From: Actinomyces sp.
GTDB taxonomy: Bacteria > Actinomycetota > Actinomycetes > Actinomycetales > Actinomycetaceae
DNA length: 64,000 nt
Reading direction: 5' to 3'
Assembly (NCBI GenBank): GCA_022649165.1
Contig: JALCNR010000005.1
Coordinates: 1-64,000, forward strand
Part shown: positions 7,994 to 17,322 of the stretch, piece after piece
Layout: each line of letters starts with the position of its first letter
How positions within the stretch are numbered: position 1 is the stretch's first letter
Program-made: the position numbers and the translations under genes
Notes under the pieces: model-generated
What the model was told of the DNA's origin: nothing
Databases searched by the model: none
Seen by the model: the letters and a program-made list of their open reading frames with translations, nothing else

Positions 7994-10825
7994 TTAGCTG
8001 AGGGTGGTGGACATGGTGGACAGGCCGGTGTTCGAGTAGTACTGCCAGGTGATGTTCGACCCCGACCCGGAGATCGAGGTGATCCAGCCACGGTTGAACA
8101 GCCCGATCAGCGAGTTCATCCGGCTCATCAAGTCCCCGACACGATCGAACAGGCGGGTCATGTTGTAATACGATCCATTGGTGACGACCATCAGGTCGTA
8201 GGTGTGGAACACGACCTTCGAGTTCCCGGTCTGCCCCACCCAGCCCGGATGGGTTCCTTTCCCGCTGAGCGCACAGTCCTGCAACACCGCATACCGAGAG
8301 CCGGTGGTGTAGAACTTGTAGCCGTTCGTGCGCAGATCATCACCCAAGTGGATGCCAGCCTTACCGTAGAAGCGGCCCTTCGGATCCAGCGTCAAAGACG
8401 TGAAATAGTCCCCGCCCGATGCCGTCTGATACGTCCAGGCGACATAGTCGCCCCGGTAAGCAAGCTGGTTGACGATGCCCTGCACGTCGGGCTTGTCCTT
8501 GTGAGGACGCCTGGCCATCTCCCCGATATAGCGGGTGCCGTACCAGAACCGCGTCCCCGAACTGGAGATCGTGCCCTCCAGGGAGGACCCGTCATACCAC
8601 GCGATCTGGGTTGGTGAAATGCGGATGGATTGTGTCCATCCGGCGAGCCCGACTTGGATCGCGTTGGTGGCGAGCTTGTCGGCAGTGATCGACTTTGCCC
8701 CAATCCGCGCCGCCGACAGTGTCCCGGTGGTGATCTTGCCCGCATCCAGCGAAGCAATCTTCGCCGAGGTGATCGCCGCATCCTTGATCATCGCCGTGGT
8801 GATGAACCCGTTGGCAATGGTCAACTTGTCCGACGTGATCGACCCGGCAGCAATCCGCCCCGCAGCCAAATAGCCGGTCGTGATCTTCGACGCCGAGAGT
8901 GAACCTATCTTCGCATCCGTGATCGCCGCGTCCTTGATCATCGCCGTGGTGATGAACCCGTTGGCGATAGTCAGCTTGTCGGAGGTGATCGACCCCGCCT
9001 GAATCCGCCCGGCAGCCAAATAGCCCGAGGTGATTTTCGCGGCCGACAGTGAGCTGATTTTCGCGTCCGTGATGGCGGCGTCGGCGATGTGTGCGGTGCC
9101 GATGGCGGCGTCTCCGATGTGTGCCTGGCTGATCGCTTTCGACCCGACCATCGCGGCACCCACCGGTGTCTGTTCCCATTGGTTGTTGGTGAGGATGTAT
9201 TGGCGGGCAATCACGCCATCGACGCGCACTTGCCATAGCGCGCCCTCCGGTCGGCCAGCCGCATCCGCCACGCTCGGGTCAACAACGGCAACCGTGAGCC
9301 GCCCATCCGAGGTCACCGCAACGTCGTGGGCATCCTGCGCCAACTGGGCAGCACCAGCGGCGGCGTTCTTGGCCTCGTCGATCTCCACCTGCGCCGACGC
9401 CATCTGGGTGGCGACAGCATCGGCGGCGGTTTGTGCGTCTTGTGCGGCGGCGAGGGCTTGGTCGACCTCTGCGCGGGCGGCGTCGAGTTCGGCCTGCACC
9501 TGGGCATGGTTCAGATCAGTAGCGAGTGCCACCCAGCCGGGCTGTCCGGTGTCGGTGAGCCGGTAGATCCAGATCTCGACGGACTCGCCGTTCTGCTTGA
9601 ACCACGTGTCCCCAAGCCGCGCCTGGGTGGGCTGTACGGTGCCGTAGTGGTTGGTGTTCTTCCCATCCGCCGACGCGAGGGCAAACCCAGCCACATCCTG
9701 CGCCTGCGTGGCAGCATCGACGGCGGTTTTGACTTGGCGGGTGACGGTGGTGAACTTCCCGGCCACCGACCCCAACTCGACGCTGATGTACGCCTCGCGG
9801 AGTGGGTCGTAGTCGTAGCCCACCACCCGCGCCGTGAGCGCAACGCCGAGGTCGGTGTGGCGGACAGTGACGGTGTCCCCCAGCAGCACCGTCTCCAACT
9901 GGGCGAGATCGGCGTACTCCACTGTCGTGGCGAGGTCGACGAAGGACACCTTGTAGGCGGCGGATGGCTCATCCACATGGTTCTTCGAGTATTCGAGGGC
10001 GGCGAGGCGGCGCAGCTCCGCATACGCCTGGTCGAGTGGGAGTTCGTCCTCGCGGGGCTGCTCAGGGTCTTTGATCGCCTTCACATCGCCGTAGCGCATC
10101 ACCCGGATACGCGGCGTCACATACGCGCCGAGCTTCGGGGAATCCACATACAGTTCGGGCAGGAGCAGGCCGTCGTAGCCGACCGGAAGAATCCTCGTCA
10201 CGACCGTGGTGAAGTCGATCGAACCCTGGTAGCCGGTGAGGTTTTTCCGGTCGCGGATCACCACGCCCCGATCCTGGCCACGCTGGGTGGCGTGGTGGAT
10301 GTGCCAGTTGTCGCGGGTGATCTCCCCGCCCCAGCGGGAGGCGAACGTGTTGTCCTCACCGGTGTCCATAATCGCGGCGGCGAGCGGCATCCGCACTACT
10401 CGCGCACTCGCCCGCGTCACCGTATCCGAACTCGACGCAGTAAACCCGTGCGGCGTGTTGGCGGCGTTCAGGAGCTGGTCGAGGGTGGCCTTCGGGGTCT
10501 GGTTTACCACGAATGTGTCCGCGATCAGGTTCGCTGCCAGATCGTAGAACACATGGAACGCGGTGACTTCCAGCAGGCCGTCGAGAATGGTGGTGACTTC
10601 GTGGATGCGGAAACCCTGACGCATGGCGGCACCGGGCACCGGGCACACGACGATCGCCTCCAGGGTGAGCAGCGAAGCGGAGGGTGCATCAGCAGGGTAA
10701 GAGAACGTCAACGTGAATGCGCCGCCGAGTTCTTCGGTGACGACCGGGTCGATCACCTCCCGATCCAAGACGGCCAGCCCGGTGGTGGTGAAGTCGGTAG
10801 CGACGCGGTCGTGAACCGTGATCAT
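7994..10825 (-). CDS. Tail protein with endopeptidase-like N-terminus and fibre repeats
   Basis: About 943 residues from the ATG at 10825, preceded by GGAGGCTTTTCG; an upstream in-frame ATG has no ribosome site. The N-terminal ~380 residues resemble the prophage_tail (tail-associated, endopeptidase-like) domain that forms the baseplate hub. An Ala/Gln-rich coiled coil follows, then repeats of I-T-S-D-K-L-T-I-A-N-G-F with a 50-residue period (150 bp; copies begin near 8771, 8921 and 9071). The last ~200 residues are probably the receptor-binding tip. It lies between Dit and the lysis region, as usual for siphophages. Confidence 0.85.
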   Translation of the reverse strand: MITVHDRVATDFTTTGLAVLDREVIDPVVTEELGGAFTLTFSYPADAPSASLLTLEAIVVCPVPGAAMRQGFRIHEVTTILDGLLEVTAFHVFYDLAANLIADTFVVNQTPKATLDQLLNAANTPHGFTASSSDTVTRASARVVRMPLAAAIMDTGEDNTFASRWGGEITRDNWHIHHATQRGQDRGVVIRDRKNLTGYQGSIDFTTVVTRILPVGYDGLLLPELYVDSPKLGAYVTPRIRVMRYGDVKAIKDPEQPREDELPLDQAYAELRRLAALEYSKNHVDEPSAAYKVSFVDLATTVEYADLAQLETVLLGDTVTVRHTDLGVALTARVVGYDYDPLREAYISVELGSVAGKFTTVTRQVKTAVDAATQAQDVAGFALASADGKNTNHYGTVQPTQARLGDTWFKQNGESVEIWIYRLTDTGQPGWVALATDLNHAQVQAELDAARAEVDQALAAAQDAQTAADAVATQMASAQVEIDEAKNAAAGAAQLAQDAHDVAVTSDGRLTVAVVDPSVADAAGRPEGALWQVRVDGVIARQYILTNNQWEQTPVGAAMVGSKAISQAHIGDAAIGTAHIADAAITDAKISSLSAAKITSGYLAAGRIQAGSITSDKLTIANGFITTAMIKDAAITDAKIGSLSASKITTGYLAAGRIAAGSITSDKLTIANGFITTAMIKDAAITSAKIASLDAGKITTGTLSAARIGAKSITADKLATNAIQVGLAGWTQSIRISPTQIAWYDGSSLEGTISSSGTRFWYGTRYIGEMARRPHKDKPDVQGIVNQLAYRGDYVAWTYQTASGGDYFTSLTLDPKGRFYGKAGIHLGDDLRTNGYKFYTTGSRYAVLQDCALSGKGTHPGWVGQTGNSKVVFHTYDLMVVTNGSYYNMTRLFDRVGDLMSRMNSLIGLFNRGWITSISGSGSNITWQYYSNTGLSTMSTTLS
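8771..9090. repeat. 150-bp tandem repeats in tail-fibre region
   Basis: Two nearly identical 150-base units (from 8771 and 8921) and a diverged third (from 9071). They encode 50-residue fibre repeats and could expand or contract by recombination. Confidence 0.8.
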
Positions 10826-10896
10826 CGAAAAGCCTCCAGACAGTAGTGGGGCCGCCCACCACAGGGCGGCCAGGAACAATTGAGCGAACGGGGTGG

Positions 10897-11589
10897 TTAG
10901 GGGTTACGCCAATTCGGCACGACGACGACCTTGCTGATGCCGGTGCCGAGAGTGATCCGGTTGGCTCCCGGTGTCAGTGTCGGGAAGCCTCCGGTGAGTG
11001 CGTCGGTTTGGACGTTTCCTGCGACGTGGGCGACCAGCCGGTTGGAGTCGAGGGTCACCTGCCCGGACGGGCTGTTGATCCGGTACTGCGTCCCGTTCAT
11101 GGTGAGAGTGAGCTGCCCGGTGCCGTGGATGGTGATGACCGGGGCGGCTTCCAGCAGGCCGGGATTCGTCACCGTTCCCGAACTTGTCAACGTGACCGGG
11201 GTCAGCCCGGCAGTCAGGTAGGTGAAGGGTTGGCAGACGAGTTCGGCCTCGAACATGCCCCAGGAGGCCAACTCACGTGCCAGCGGGCCGACGCTGGCGT
11301 GCTTGATCTTTCGAAACACGCCGGGTTCGCCGGACAGGCTGATCGTCGTGGCATCCATGAACGCGGCGGCTGCTCGCCGGTAGGCGTCGAGCCCGTCACT
11401 GGTGGGAACAGCGAGTTGGAGGGTCAGCGTGGTGTCTTCCCAGCCGCCCAACCGGGTCAACGTGCCTGCCCGACCTGCGACCTCGATATCGTCAACCACC
11501 CGCGTGGAGGCAGGTATCTCCACCGGGGCAGTCAGCCGCAACCCCAACGTGCGGGAGGAGATGGTGTGGTTGAGGGTGAAGGCGAACAT
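10897..11589 (-). CDS. Distal tail protein (Dit-like)
   Basis: 230 residues, beta-rich, placed directly after the tape measure and before the tail hub protein, the conserved position of Dit. The N-terminal half resembles siphovirus-type tail proteins (E-V-A-G-R-A-G-T type strand; R-R-A-A-A-A-F-M-D helix). The C-terminal half has galectin-like strand alternation (G-T-G-Q-L-T-L-T-M-N-G). Dit proteins form the hexameric ring joining the tail tube to the baseplate. The start overlaps the tape-measure stop by one base. Confidence 0.82.
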   Translation of the reverse strand: MFAFTLNHTISSRTLGLRLTAPVEIPASTRVVDDIEVAGRAGTLTRLGGWEDTTLTLQLAVPTSDGLDAYRRAAAAFMDATTISLSGEPGVFRKIKHASVGPLARELASWGMFEAELVCQPFTYLTAGLTPVTLTSSGTVTNPGLLEAAPVITIHGTGQLTLTMNGTQYRINSPSGQVTLDSNRLVAHVAGNVQTDALTGGFPTLTPGANRITLGTGISKVVVVPNWRNP

Positions 11590-14267
11590 TAGGCTCCTCC
11601 CGTCAGGGCGAGGTCACGACGCGACAGCTTGGCGAGCCGGGTGTTCATGGCAGGGGCGAGTTTGCCCACCAGAGTGCCGTCGTTGAGCACCACCTGAATA
11701 TCCAGAGAGCTGAGCAACCTGCGCGCGGTCGCATCCACGATCCCCTCAACATCCGTCTGTCCGGTCTCTGTGCCACGACCCTGCATGCCAGCGGCAGCCG
11801 TCGGTGCTGGCGCAAGGTCGAGGGTGGGCATGGTGAGGTTGGCGGTGGCGTCGATGGGCACGTCCACCCCGTCGGCCAGCTCGGCGAACGCGCCCAACGT
11901 GTCGGCGGCCAGCGTGGTGGCGGCGTCTGTGGCTTTGCGCCCATCCGTACGGATGGAGCCGGCGAGGCCTTCGACGAGCATCGAGCCGACCCACGCCATT
12001 TCCGTGGAGGGCGAGTGAATGCCGAAGAAGTCGGTAATGCCGTCCCAAATGCTGCTGATCCAGCCGGAGACCTGATCCCACAGCCAGCCCGCCAACGACT
12101 GGATACCGTTCCACAGGCCGCGCACGAGGTTCGCACCGGCCTCCGCCATCTGCCACACGCCCTGACCGACTGCTGACACGATGCCCGTGATGATCTGCGG
12201 GATCGCCGCGACGATCGTGGAGACAATCTGCGGCATGTTCCGAATCAGCGCCGTCAACAGCTGGATGCCTGCCTGCACGAGCTGCGGGATCGCCCCCGCT
12301 ATCCCGTTGATGATCGCCGAAATGATCTGCGGTAGCGCCGCCACGATCGTCGTAATGATCTGCGGCAAGGCACCAATCAGGGCCGTGAGCAACTGGATAC
12401 CAGCGTTGATCAACTGCGGAATTGCGCTGACGACGCCATTGATGATGGCGGTGATGATCTGCGGCAACGCAGCCACAATCGACGTAATGATCTGCGGCAA
12501 GGCACCGATCAGTGCGGTCAAGAGCTGGATGCCTGCTTGGATGATTTGTGGGATCGCGCCAACCAGGAACGTGATGATGCCCTCGATGATCGCCGGGAGC
12601 GCTTCAACCAGCACTGGGATCGCCGCGAGCAGTCCCTCAGCCAACCCGAGAATCAACTGGAGTGCAGCGTCCAGCAGGAGCGGCAGGTTGTCCACCAGTC
12701 CCTGCACCAATGCCATCAGCATCTCCACCGCTGCCGGAATCAGCTCCGGCAGAGCTTCGGCGATGCCAGTGACAAGGGTGGCAATAATCTGAATCGCCGC
12801 CTCAAGGAGCGCTGGGAGTGCTTCGATGATCGCCTCCACCAGCGCCACCACCAGGGTGACGGCAGTTTCCGCGAGCTGTGGCAGCACGGCGATGATGCCT
12901 TCGAGGAGGCTGGTGAGGATGGTCATGCCGGCTTCGACCACGGCCGGGAGCTGTTCGGCGATGAACGCCAATGCTTCCTGCAAGATCGTGCCGAGGGTGT
13001 CGATGAAGGCTGGGACACCGCCTTCTTCAATCGCGGCAGTCAGCTCGTCGATCCAGCCGTTGGCCATCGGCATGACTGTGCCCGCCAAGGCATCGGTGAC
13101 ACCAGTGGCGAGGAGGCCTTTCAGGTTCGCGATCCCGTCCTGCATGGTCGCCAACTGGCCACTAAAGGTCTGGGATTGGGCGTCCATCGCCCCATAGAAC
13201 CGGCCACCCTCGGCCGTGGCAGAAGCAAACGCGTCCGCAACCATGTCCGCGGAGATAGCTCCCTGGGCCATTTCCTCCTTCAACTCACCAATGCTCTTGC
13301 CGGTCTTGCGGCTGATCTCTTCGAGCGGGTTGAAGCCGGCGTTGATCATCTGCAGCAAGTCCTGGCCGGTCAACTTGCCGGTGCTGCTCATTTGCGCGAA
13401 CGCGAGGGTGAGGGACTCCATTTTGACGGCGTCACCTTGAGAGATGTCGCCGATCTCGTCCAGGTGCTTCTGTGCGTCCTCCAACGACATGCCGAAGCTG
13501 AGGAGGGTCTGCATGTTGGAGGCGAGGTCTTCCATGCCGAACGGGGTCTTGGCGGCCTCCACCTTCAAGTCGTTGACCAGCTGCTGGGCTTTGGCTTGGT
13601 CGCCGAGCATGGTGGTGAAGCTGGTGGTGTATTGCTCCATGCGGGCGTTGTACTCAACACCCTCCTTGAGTGCCCCGGCCATGCCGCGTCCGATGGAAGC
13701 GATGGCATGCCCGATACCTTTCACCCCTGCGACGATGGCTTCGGAGGCCAGGTTGGCTTTCAGGACGTCACCGAAGATGCGGGTCTTGCCCCCGGTCGAG
13801 TCCATCTCGTCGCCGAGATCATCGACTGCGTCCTCCAGTCGGCCTGCGTCCTTGGCGGCGTCTTTGGCATCGTCACCGGCACCGTCAGCCTCGTCACCGA
13901 ACTCGGTGAGCGCGTCGTTATTCGACTTCAGTTCGCCTTCGAGCTTGTTCAGTTCGGCTCCGGCATTGTTGAGCTGGATCTGCCAGTTCTTCGTCCGCGA
14001 ATCGTTCTCACCAAACGACGTGGCCGAATTCTGCAGGGCTTGGCGGAGGGTGTCGATCTTGGCTTTCTGTGCCTCGATCTCCTTACCCAACACCTGATTC
14101 CTGGCCGTCAGGGACTCAGCGGACTGGTCGTTCTTGTCGAACTGGGAGGCGACCAGCTTCATCTCCGAGCCGAGCACCCGCATCTCACGGTTGATATCCG
14201 TGATCGCTCGCTTGAACTCCCGCTCACCCTCCAAACCAATCTTTAAACCAAACGAGCTGTCAGCCAT
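11589..14267 (-). CDS. Tape measure protein
   Basis: 892 residues. The N-terminus (~1-150) is a charged coiled coil. A TP901-type tape measure core follows (about 200-380; K-T-P-F-G-M-E-D-L-A-S-N and F-N-P-L-E-E-I-S-R-K-T-G). A long hydrophobic helical array (about 430-760) has A-L-P-Q-I-I-T and G-I-Q-L-L-T-A-L-I repeats. It sets tail length and occupies the tail tube. Two perfect-phase 132-bp units begin at 12259 and 12391. It is preceded by the gpG/gpGT genes, as in other siphophages. Confidence 0.95.
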   Translation of the reverse strand: MADSSFGLKIGLEGEREFKRAITDINREMRVLGSEMKLVASQFDKNDQSAESLTARNQVLGKEIEAQKAKIDTLRQALQNSATSFGENDSRTKNWQIQLNNAGAELNKLEGELKSNNDALTEFGDEADGAGDDAKDAAKDAGRLEDAVDDLGDEMDSTGGKTRIFGDVLKANLASEAIVAGVKGIGHAIASIGRGMAGALKEGVEYNARMEQYTTSFTTMLGDQAKAQQLVNDLKVEAAKTPFGMEDLASNMQTLLSFGMSLEDAQKHLDEIGDISQGDAVKMESLTLAFAQMSSTGKLTGQDLLQMINAGFNPLEEISRKTGKSIGELKEEMAQGAISADMVADAFASATAEGGRFYGAMDAQSQTFSGQLATMQDGIANLKGLLATGVTDALAGTVMPMANGWIDELTAAIEEGGVPAFIDTLGTILQEALAFIAEQLPAVVEAGMTILTSLLEGIIAVLPQLAETAVTLVVALVEAIIEALPALLEAAIQIIATLVTGIAEALPELIPAAVEMLMALVQGLVDNLPLLLDAALQLILGLAEGLLAAIPVLVEALPAIIEGIITFLVGAIPQIIQAGIQLLTALIGALPQIITSIVAALPQIITAIINGVVSAIPQLINAGIQLLTALIGALPQIITTIVAALPQIISAIINGIAGAIPQLVQAGIQLLTALIRNMPQIVSTIVAAIPQIITGIVSAVGQGVWQMAEAGANLVRGLWNGIQSLAGWLWDQVSGWISSIWDGITDFFGIHSPSTEMAWVGSMLVEGLAGSIRTDGRKATDAATTLAADTLGAFAELADGVDVPIDATANLTMPTLDLAPAPTAAAGMQGRGTETGQTDVEGIVDATARRLLSSLDIQVVLNDGTLVGKLAPAMNTRLAKLSRRDLALTGGA
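12259..12522. repeat. 132-bp tandem repeats in tape measure gene
   Basis: Two 132-base units (12259-12390 and 12391-12522), with a further diverged unit after them, encode 44-residue hydrophobic helical repeats. Unit-number changes would alter tape length. Confidence 0.8.
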
Positions 14268-14291
14268 GGGTGTTCGCCTCCCTTCGTGTGG

Positions 14292-14899
14292 CTAGATGCC
14301 AGACGGAATGATGTCGTCGATGAACCACTGACGCAGTGGCTTGGCTCGGCTGGTTTCCAGCCGCCAGCAGTCGATGAGGTCGAGCAACTCCCCGAACACC
14401 ATCAAGCTCACCTCCACCCGGCTCAGGTGAAGGTGAGCGATGCCGATGTAGGTGAGCCGGGTGAACACCGCCTCCGGCGAGTCGATTACCCGGCCTTCGC
14501 CTTCGTGGCTTTTGGGTCTGGCTCGGTCGCGATCACTCGGCGGGTGCCGCGCTGGAGGGCTTCGGCGATCGCACCCCGGTAGTCGGACAGATCGGCAGGC
14601 ACGGTCAGCAGCTCCACCGTCTCCTCAGTGAGTTCGGGGCGGGGGTTGTCTGGGTGGCGCAGGTTATGGATGGCGACGGACTGGTTCGCCAAGAGGGTGA
14701 TCAGCCAGATCACCTCACCCAACGTCGCACCCAGATCACTCGAGGACTCCAATGCTTCGCCGAGGTGTTCCAGGCCGCCGTAGCGCTCAGCGATGACTCG
14801 GGTGGCGCGGGTGGTGAGCACCAGCTCGAACTCCTCCCCACCAATCACCACCACAGCAGTCCGGGTGGGGTCAGTCGCCGGAATCGTGGTCTTCGACAT
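14292..14899 (-). CDS. Tail assembly chaperone, -1 frameshift product (gpGT-like)
   Basis: A -1 shift at CCCAAAA (14510-14516, minus strand) moves reading from the gpG frame into a second open frame running to the TAG at 14292-14294. The extension is about 72 residues and includes V-I-D-S-P-E-A-V-F-T-R-L-T-Y and W-F-I-D-D-I-I-P-S-G-I. This frame has no good start of its own, which supports expression only as a fusion. Lambda G/GT-type frameshifts at this location are widespread in siphophages; the ratio of products matters for tail assembly. Confidence 0.85.
14486..14899 (-). CDS. Tail assembly chaperone (gpG-like)
   Basis: 137 residues from the ATG at 14899, which has a ribosome site within AAAGGAAAGGGAGC. 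It lies between the major tail protein and the tape measure, the fixed place of gpG-type chaperones. It contains V-V-I-G-G-E-E-F-E-L-V-L-T-T-R-A and R-V-I-A-E-R-Y-G-G. It binds tape measure and tail-tube subunits during assembly. Near its end the codons GAC-CCA-AAA carry the slippery heptamer CCCAAAA, giving a longer -1 product. Confidence 0.85.
   Translation of the reverse strand: MSKTTIPATDPTRTAVVVIGGEEFELVLTTRATRVIAERYGGLEHLGEALESSSDLGATLGEVIWLITLLANQSVAIHNLRHPDNPRPELTEETVELLTVPADLSDYRGAIAEALQRGTRRVIATEPDPKATKAKAG
14510..14516 (-). promoter_or_regulatory. -1 programmed frameshift site CCCAAAA
   Basis: Fits X-XXY-YYZ exactly in the gpG frame (C-CCA-AAA), 12 codons from the in-frame TAA, with a continuous -1 frame beyond. 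Confidence 0.85.
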
Positions 14900-14919
14900 T
14901 GTTGGCTGCTCCCTTTCCT

Positions 14920-15519
14920 TTAGCCTGCGGCTACTGCGTCGGTTGCGGGCTCGTACACTGCCGCGTACCAGCCAGTGATGATCTCCTGGCTCACCCCGGT
15001 TGCGCCTTCGGTGACTTCGGCCTTCCACGGATGCCGTCCCTTGCTGTCGGGCTTGTTGCGCCGCAGGATCGTGCCCTCAATCGACGGGGTCGAGAACGTG
15101 ATGGAGTCGGCTTTGGTGGCGAGCGTCGTGGTCGGCAGGGCGAACTTCACCCGGTAGAGCCAGAAGTACTGGTATCTGCCGTTGGAGCGTGCGGCGCGGA
15201 AGCCGATCGCCACCGGCGTGCCGCCATCCTCCGAGGTGGAGATGAGCACTCCGTTGGCATCCAGGGTCGCCCCCGTCAGCGCCGCTGCCGCCTCACCGCC
15301 GAGGTCATCGACGCCAAGCGTGAGGGTGCCGGACTTGAATTCCTTCACGATCTCCGATGCGCCGTCGTCGGCATACAAGATGGCCTCAGCTACCTCGACC
15401 GACAGTTCGGCGGAGATGGCTTTCGCGAGCTGTTTCGGGGCGGCGTAAGTTTCCTCACCCGTGTCCGGGTCTTCGGTGATCGTGGCGTAGTAGAGCTTGT
15501 CCAAACCAATCGTGGCCAT
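14920..15519 (-). CDS. Major tail protein
   Basis: 199 residues, beginning M-A-T-I-G-L-D-K-L-Y-Y-A-T-I-T-E-D, typical of phi13/TP901-type major tail proteins. Beta-rich with the tail-tube pattern (K-S-G-T-L-T-L-G-V-D-D-L; R-Y-Q-Y-F-W-L-Y-R-V-K-F). It polymerises into the tail tube. It lies just upstream of gpG and downstream of the tail-terminator-like gene, but a rightward Mrr gene separates it from the latter. Confidence 0.9.
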   Translation of the reverse strand: MATIGLDKLYYATITEDPDTGEETYAAPKQLAKAISAELSVEVAEAILYADDGASEIVKEFKSGTLTLGVDDLGGEAAAALTGATLDANGVLISTSEDGGTPVAIGFRAARSNGRYQYFWLYRVKFALPTTTLATKADSITFSTPSIEGTILRRNKPDSKGRHPWKAEVTEGATGVSQEIITGWYAAVYEPATDAVAAG

Positions 15520-15606
15520 GAGTGTGTTCCTTTCTTATGGGTGAAACCCTGACCGGTAGGATCAGGAGCAAGTGGTTTTGTGTAGATACGAATGACGAGG
15601 ATGTCC

Positions 15607-16542
15607 ATGGCTAGCGATAACACGCCGACGATCGATCAGTTCCGGCCGGTCGTGTTGCGGGTTCTCGCTGACGGCCAGGAACGGGCTGTGCGCGAGGTGT
15701 GCGAACTGGTGGCCAGTCGCATGGAGCTGCCAGCAGAGGTACGCGCGGAGAGAATCGCTTCCGGTCAACACCGGTACATCAACCGAATCAACTGGGCGTG
15801 TTCTGGACTTACGCAAGCTGGCCTGTTGGAGCGTCCGAAGCGCGGCCACTACCGCATTACAGACAACGGGCGCACCGTCGATGCTCGCTCGTTGGCGGAG
15901 TATTCCGAGAAGGACATGCTCGAGTGGCCGGTGTGGCAGGCCTACCAGGAAGAGATCGCCGCCCGCAAACACGAGGTTCCGGAGACCTTGGAGGCAACTG
16001 CCAAGGACGATGCCGATCCGGTCGAGGTGATGGCTGCTGCCGAGCGAACCTTCAACGCGCAGACCGAGACCGCGCTACGCAAACGCCTCCAGGAAGCTTC
16101 ACCAGAGTTCTTCGAGAAGGCGGTGATCGACGTGTTGTGGGCGATGGGCTACGGCGGCACCCACGGTGAGAAACAGCATGTCGGGCGCTCCGGTGACGGC
16201 GGCATCGACGGTGTGATCCGCCAGGACGCTCTCGGGCTGACGAACATCTACATTCAGGCCAAACGTTACGCCGACACGAACAAGGTTGGCGACCCAGAGA
16301 TCCGCAACTTCATCGGCTCACTCGATTCACGCGGCGCGAACCTGGGCGTGTTCATCACGACATCCAGCTTCCAACCCGCTGCCGAGCGCACCGCAGCCGG
16401 ATACCGCCACGGCAGGATCATCCTCATCGACGGCATCAAACTCACCAGCCTGATGCTCGCCTACGGGGTTGCCGTCCATAAGACCCGCGAATTCACCCTC
16501 TACGAGATCGACGACGACTTCTTCGACGACGAAACCGCCTAA
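15607..16542 (+). CDS. Mrr-type restriction endonuclease (moron)
   Basis: 311 residues from the ATG at 15607, preceded by GAGG at 7-8 bases. The N-terminal ~90 residues are an Mrr_N winged helix (R-I-N-W-A-C-S-G-L-T-Q-A-G-L-L-E). The C-terminal half is Mrr_cat with the PD-(D/E)xK pattern G-D-G-G-I-D-G ... I-Y-I-Q-A-K-R-Y; Asp and Q-x-K are the expected catalytic residues. Mrr family members cut methylated DNA (Type IV). It is transcribed against the late operon, between two head-tail/tail genes. Its 3' end overlaps the convergent neighbour by four bases. Superinfection exclusion is inferred. Confidence 0.9.
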   Translation: MASDNTPTIDQFRPVVLRVLADGQERAVREVCELVASRMELPAEVRAERIASGQHRYINRINWACSGLTQAGLLERPKRGHYRITDNGRTVDARSLAEYSEKDMLEWPVWQAYQEEIAARKHEVPETLEATAKDDADPVEVMAAAERTFNAQTETALRKRLQEASPEFFEKAVIDVLWAMGYGGTHGEKQHVGRSGDGGIDGVIRQDALGLTNIYIQAKRYADTNKVGDPEIRNFIGSLDSRGANLGVFITTSSFQPAAERTAAGYRHGRIILIDGIKLTSLMLAYGVAVHKTREFTLYEIDDDFFDDETA

Positions 16543-16886
16543 CCCCACGAGTTCGCTGCCGCCACATCGAGCGCGTAGTGGTGGTAGCCGGTGTCTGCCT
16601 CGAAGCCGACATACCGGCGGGCGGTGACCGTGAGACCGGCGTCTACGAGTGCGCGGGTGAGCCGGTCACGGATGGGTAGGTAGTTGCCGGTGGTGAACAC
16701 CGCAAGCCGTACTTCCTCGATCTCAACACCGGGCTGGTTGTCGCCGTACACGTCGAACATGTCGCTCAATGGCGTGGCGACGAGGTAGGTGGCCGGTGCC
16801 GGACTGTCGGTGTAGAGGCCGACTGCGATCGGCAGACCCTCCTGATCGGCGATTGCCGTTAGTTGTTCCAAGAGTGGGGCGGTCAT
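16539..16886 (-). CDS. Tail terminator / head-tail completion protein
   Basis: 115 residues. Position after an HK97 gp10-like gene and before the major tail protein is that of the tail terminator or DUF3168-like completion proteins. The sequence shows alternating helix and strand with L-P-I-R-D-R-L-T-R-A-L-V-D-A-G, common in this group. Its start overlaps the upstream gene by four bases. Assigned mainly by gene order. Confidence 0.65.
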   Translation of the reverse strand: MTAPLLEQLTAIADQEGLPIAVGLYTDSPAPATYLVATPLSDMFDVYGDNQPGVEIEEVRLAVFTTGNYLPIRDRLTRALVDAGLTVTARRYVGFEADTGYHHYALDVAAANSWG

Positions 16887-17320
16887 GGTTTCACCTGCCC
16901 GAACTTGGCCGCCAACGCCTGTTTCATGGCGTCGACCGCGCCACGCCTGGTCTGGCTTCCGGTGGGTGCGAGGAAGGGCCGGGCGGGCTGATTACTTCTG
17001 CCGTGTTCGAGCACGTTCGCAATCAACGCATTCGAGCGCCCGTCGCGCCGGTTTTCTGCGAACCCGACCTTGATGTTGTGATCCCCTTTGCTGTTCACCT
17101 TCACGCTCGTGGTGCCGAGCGCGCCGAGCAGCTGGCCGGTTGAACGCGACGGGGTCTTGGTGCCCGAGCCGATGGCTGCGGCGAGGTTGGAACGCATCCG
17201 TGGCTCGACCACGGCGGCCCCGGCACTGAGCACCTCGTCAGCGGAGGCTTCCAGCATGTTGGATGCGGCGTTGAGGGAGTCGATGAAGGCGTTGGGGAGC
17301 CTGATCTGCACACGCGCCAT
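16883..17320 (-). CDS. HK97 gp10-like head-tail protein
   Basis: 145 residues from the ATG at 17320, with AGGGAG 6 bases upstream. It contains the gp10-family layout: helical start, R-S-T-G-Q-L-L-G-A-L in the middle (the family's R-x-T-G-x-L-x-x-S/A-L signature), N-V-L-E-H-G-R-S and a final A-R-P-F-L-A-P motif. It is a tail-completion or neck component in HK97-type phages. Confidence 0.85.
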   Translation of the reverse strand: MARVQIRLPNAFIDSLNAASNMLEASADEVLSAGAAVVEPRMRSNLAAAIGSGTKTPSRSTGQLLGALGTTSVKVNSKGDHNIKVGFAENRRDGRSNALIANVLEHGRSNQPARPFLAPTGSQTRRGAVDAMKQALAAKFGQVKP

Positions 17321-17322
17321 GG

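Noticed and set aside
8771-9090. Regular repeats considered as a CRISPR-like array
   Set aside because: Repeats are coding, 150 bp, without unique spacers, and translate to tail-fibre repeats.
12259-12522. Repeats considered as an origin with iterons
   Set aside because: They keep codon phase and encode the hydrophobic helical part of the tape measure.
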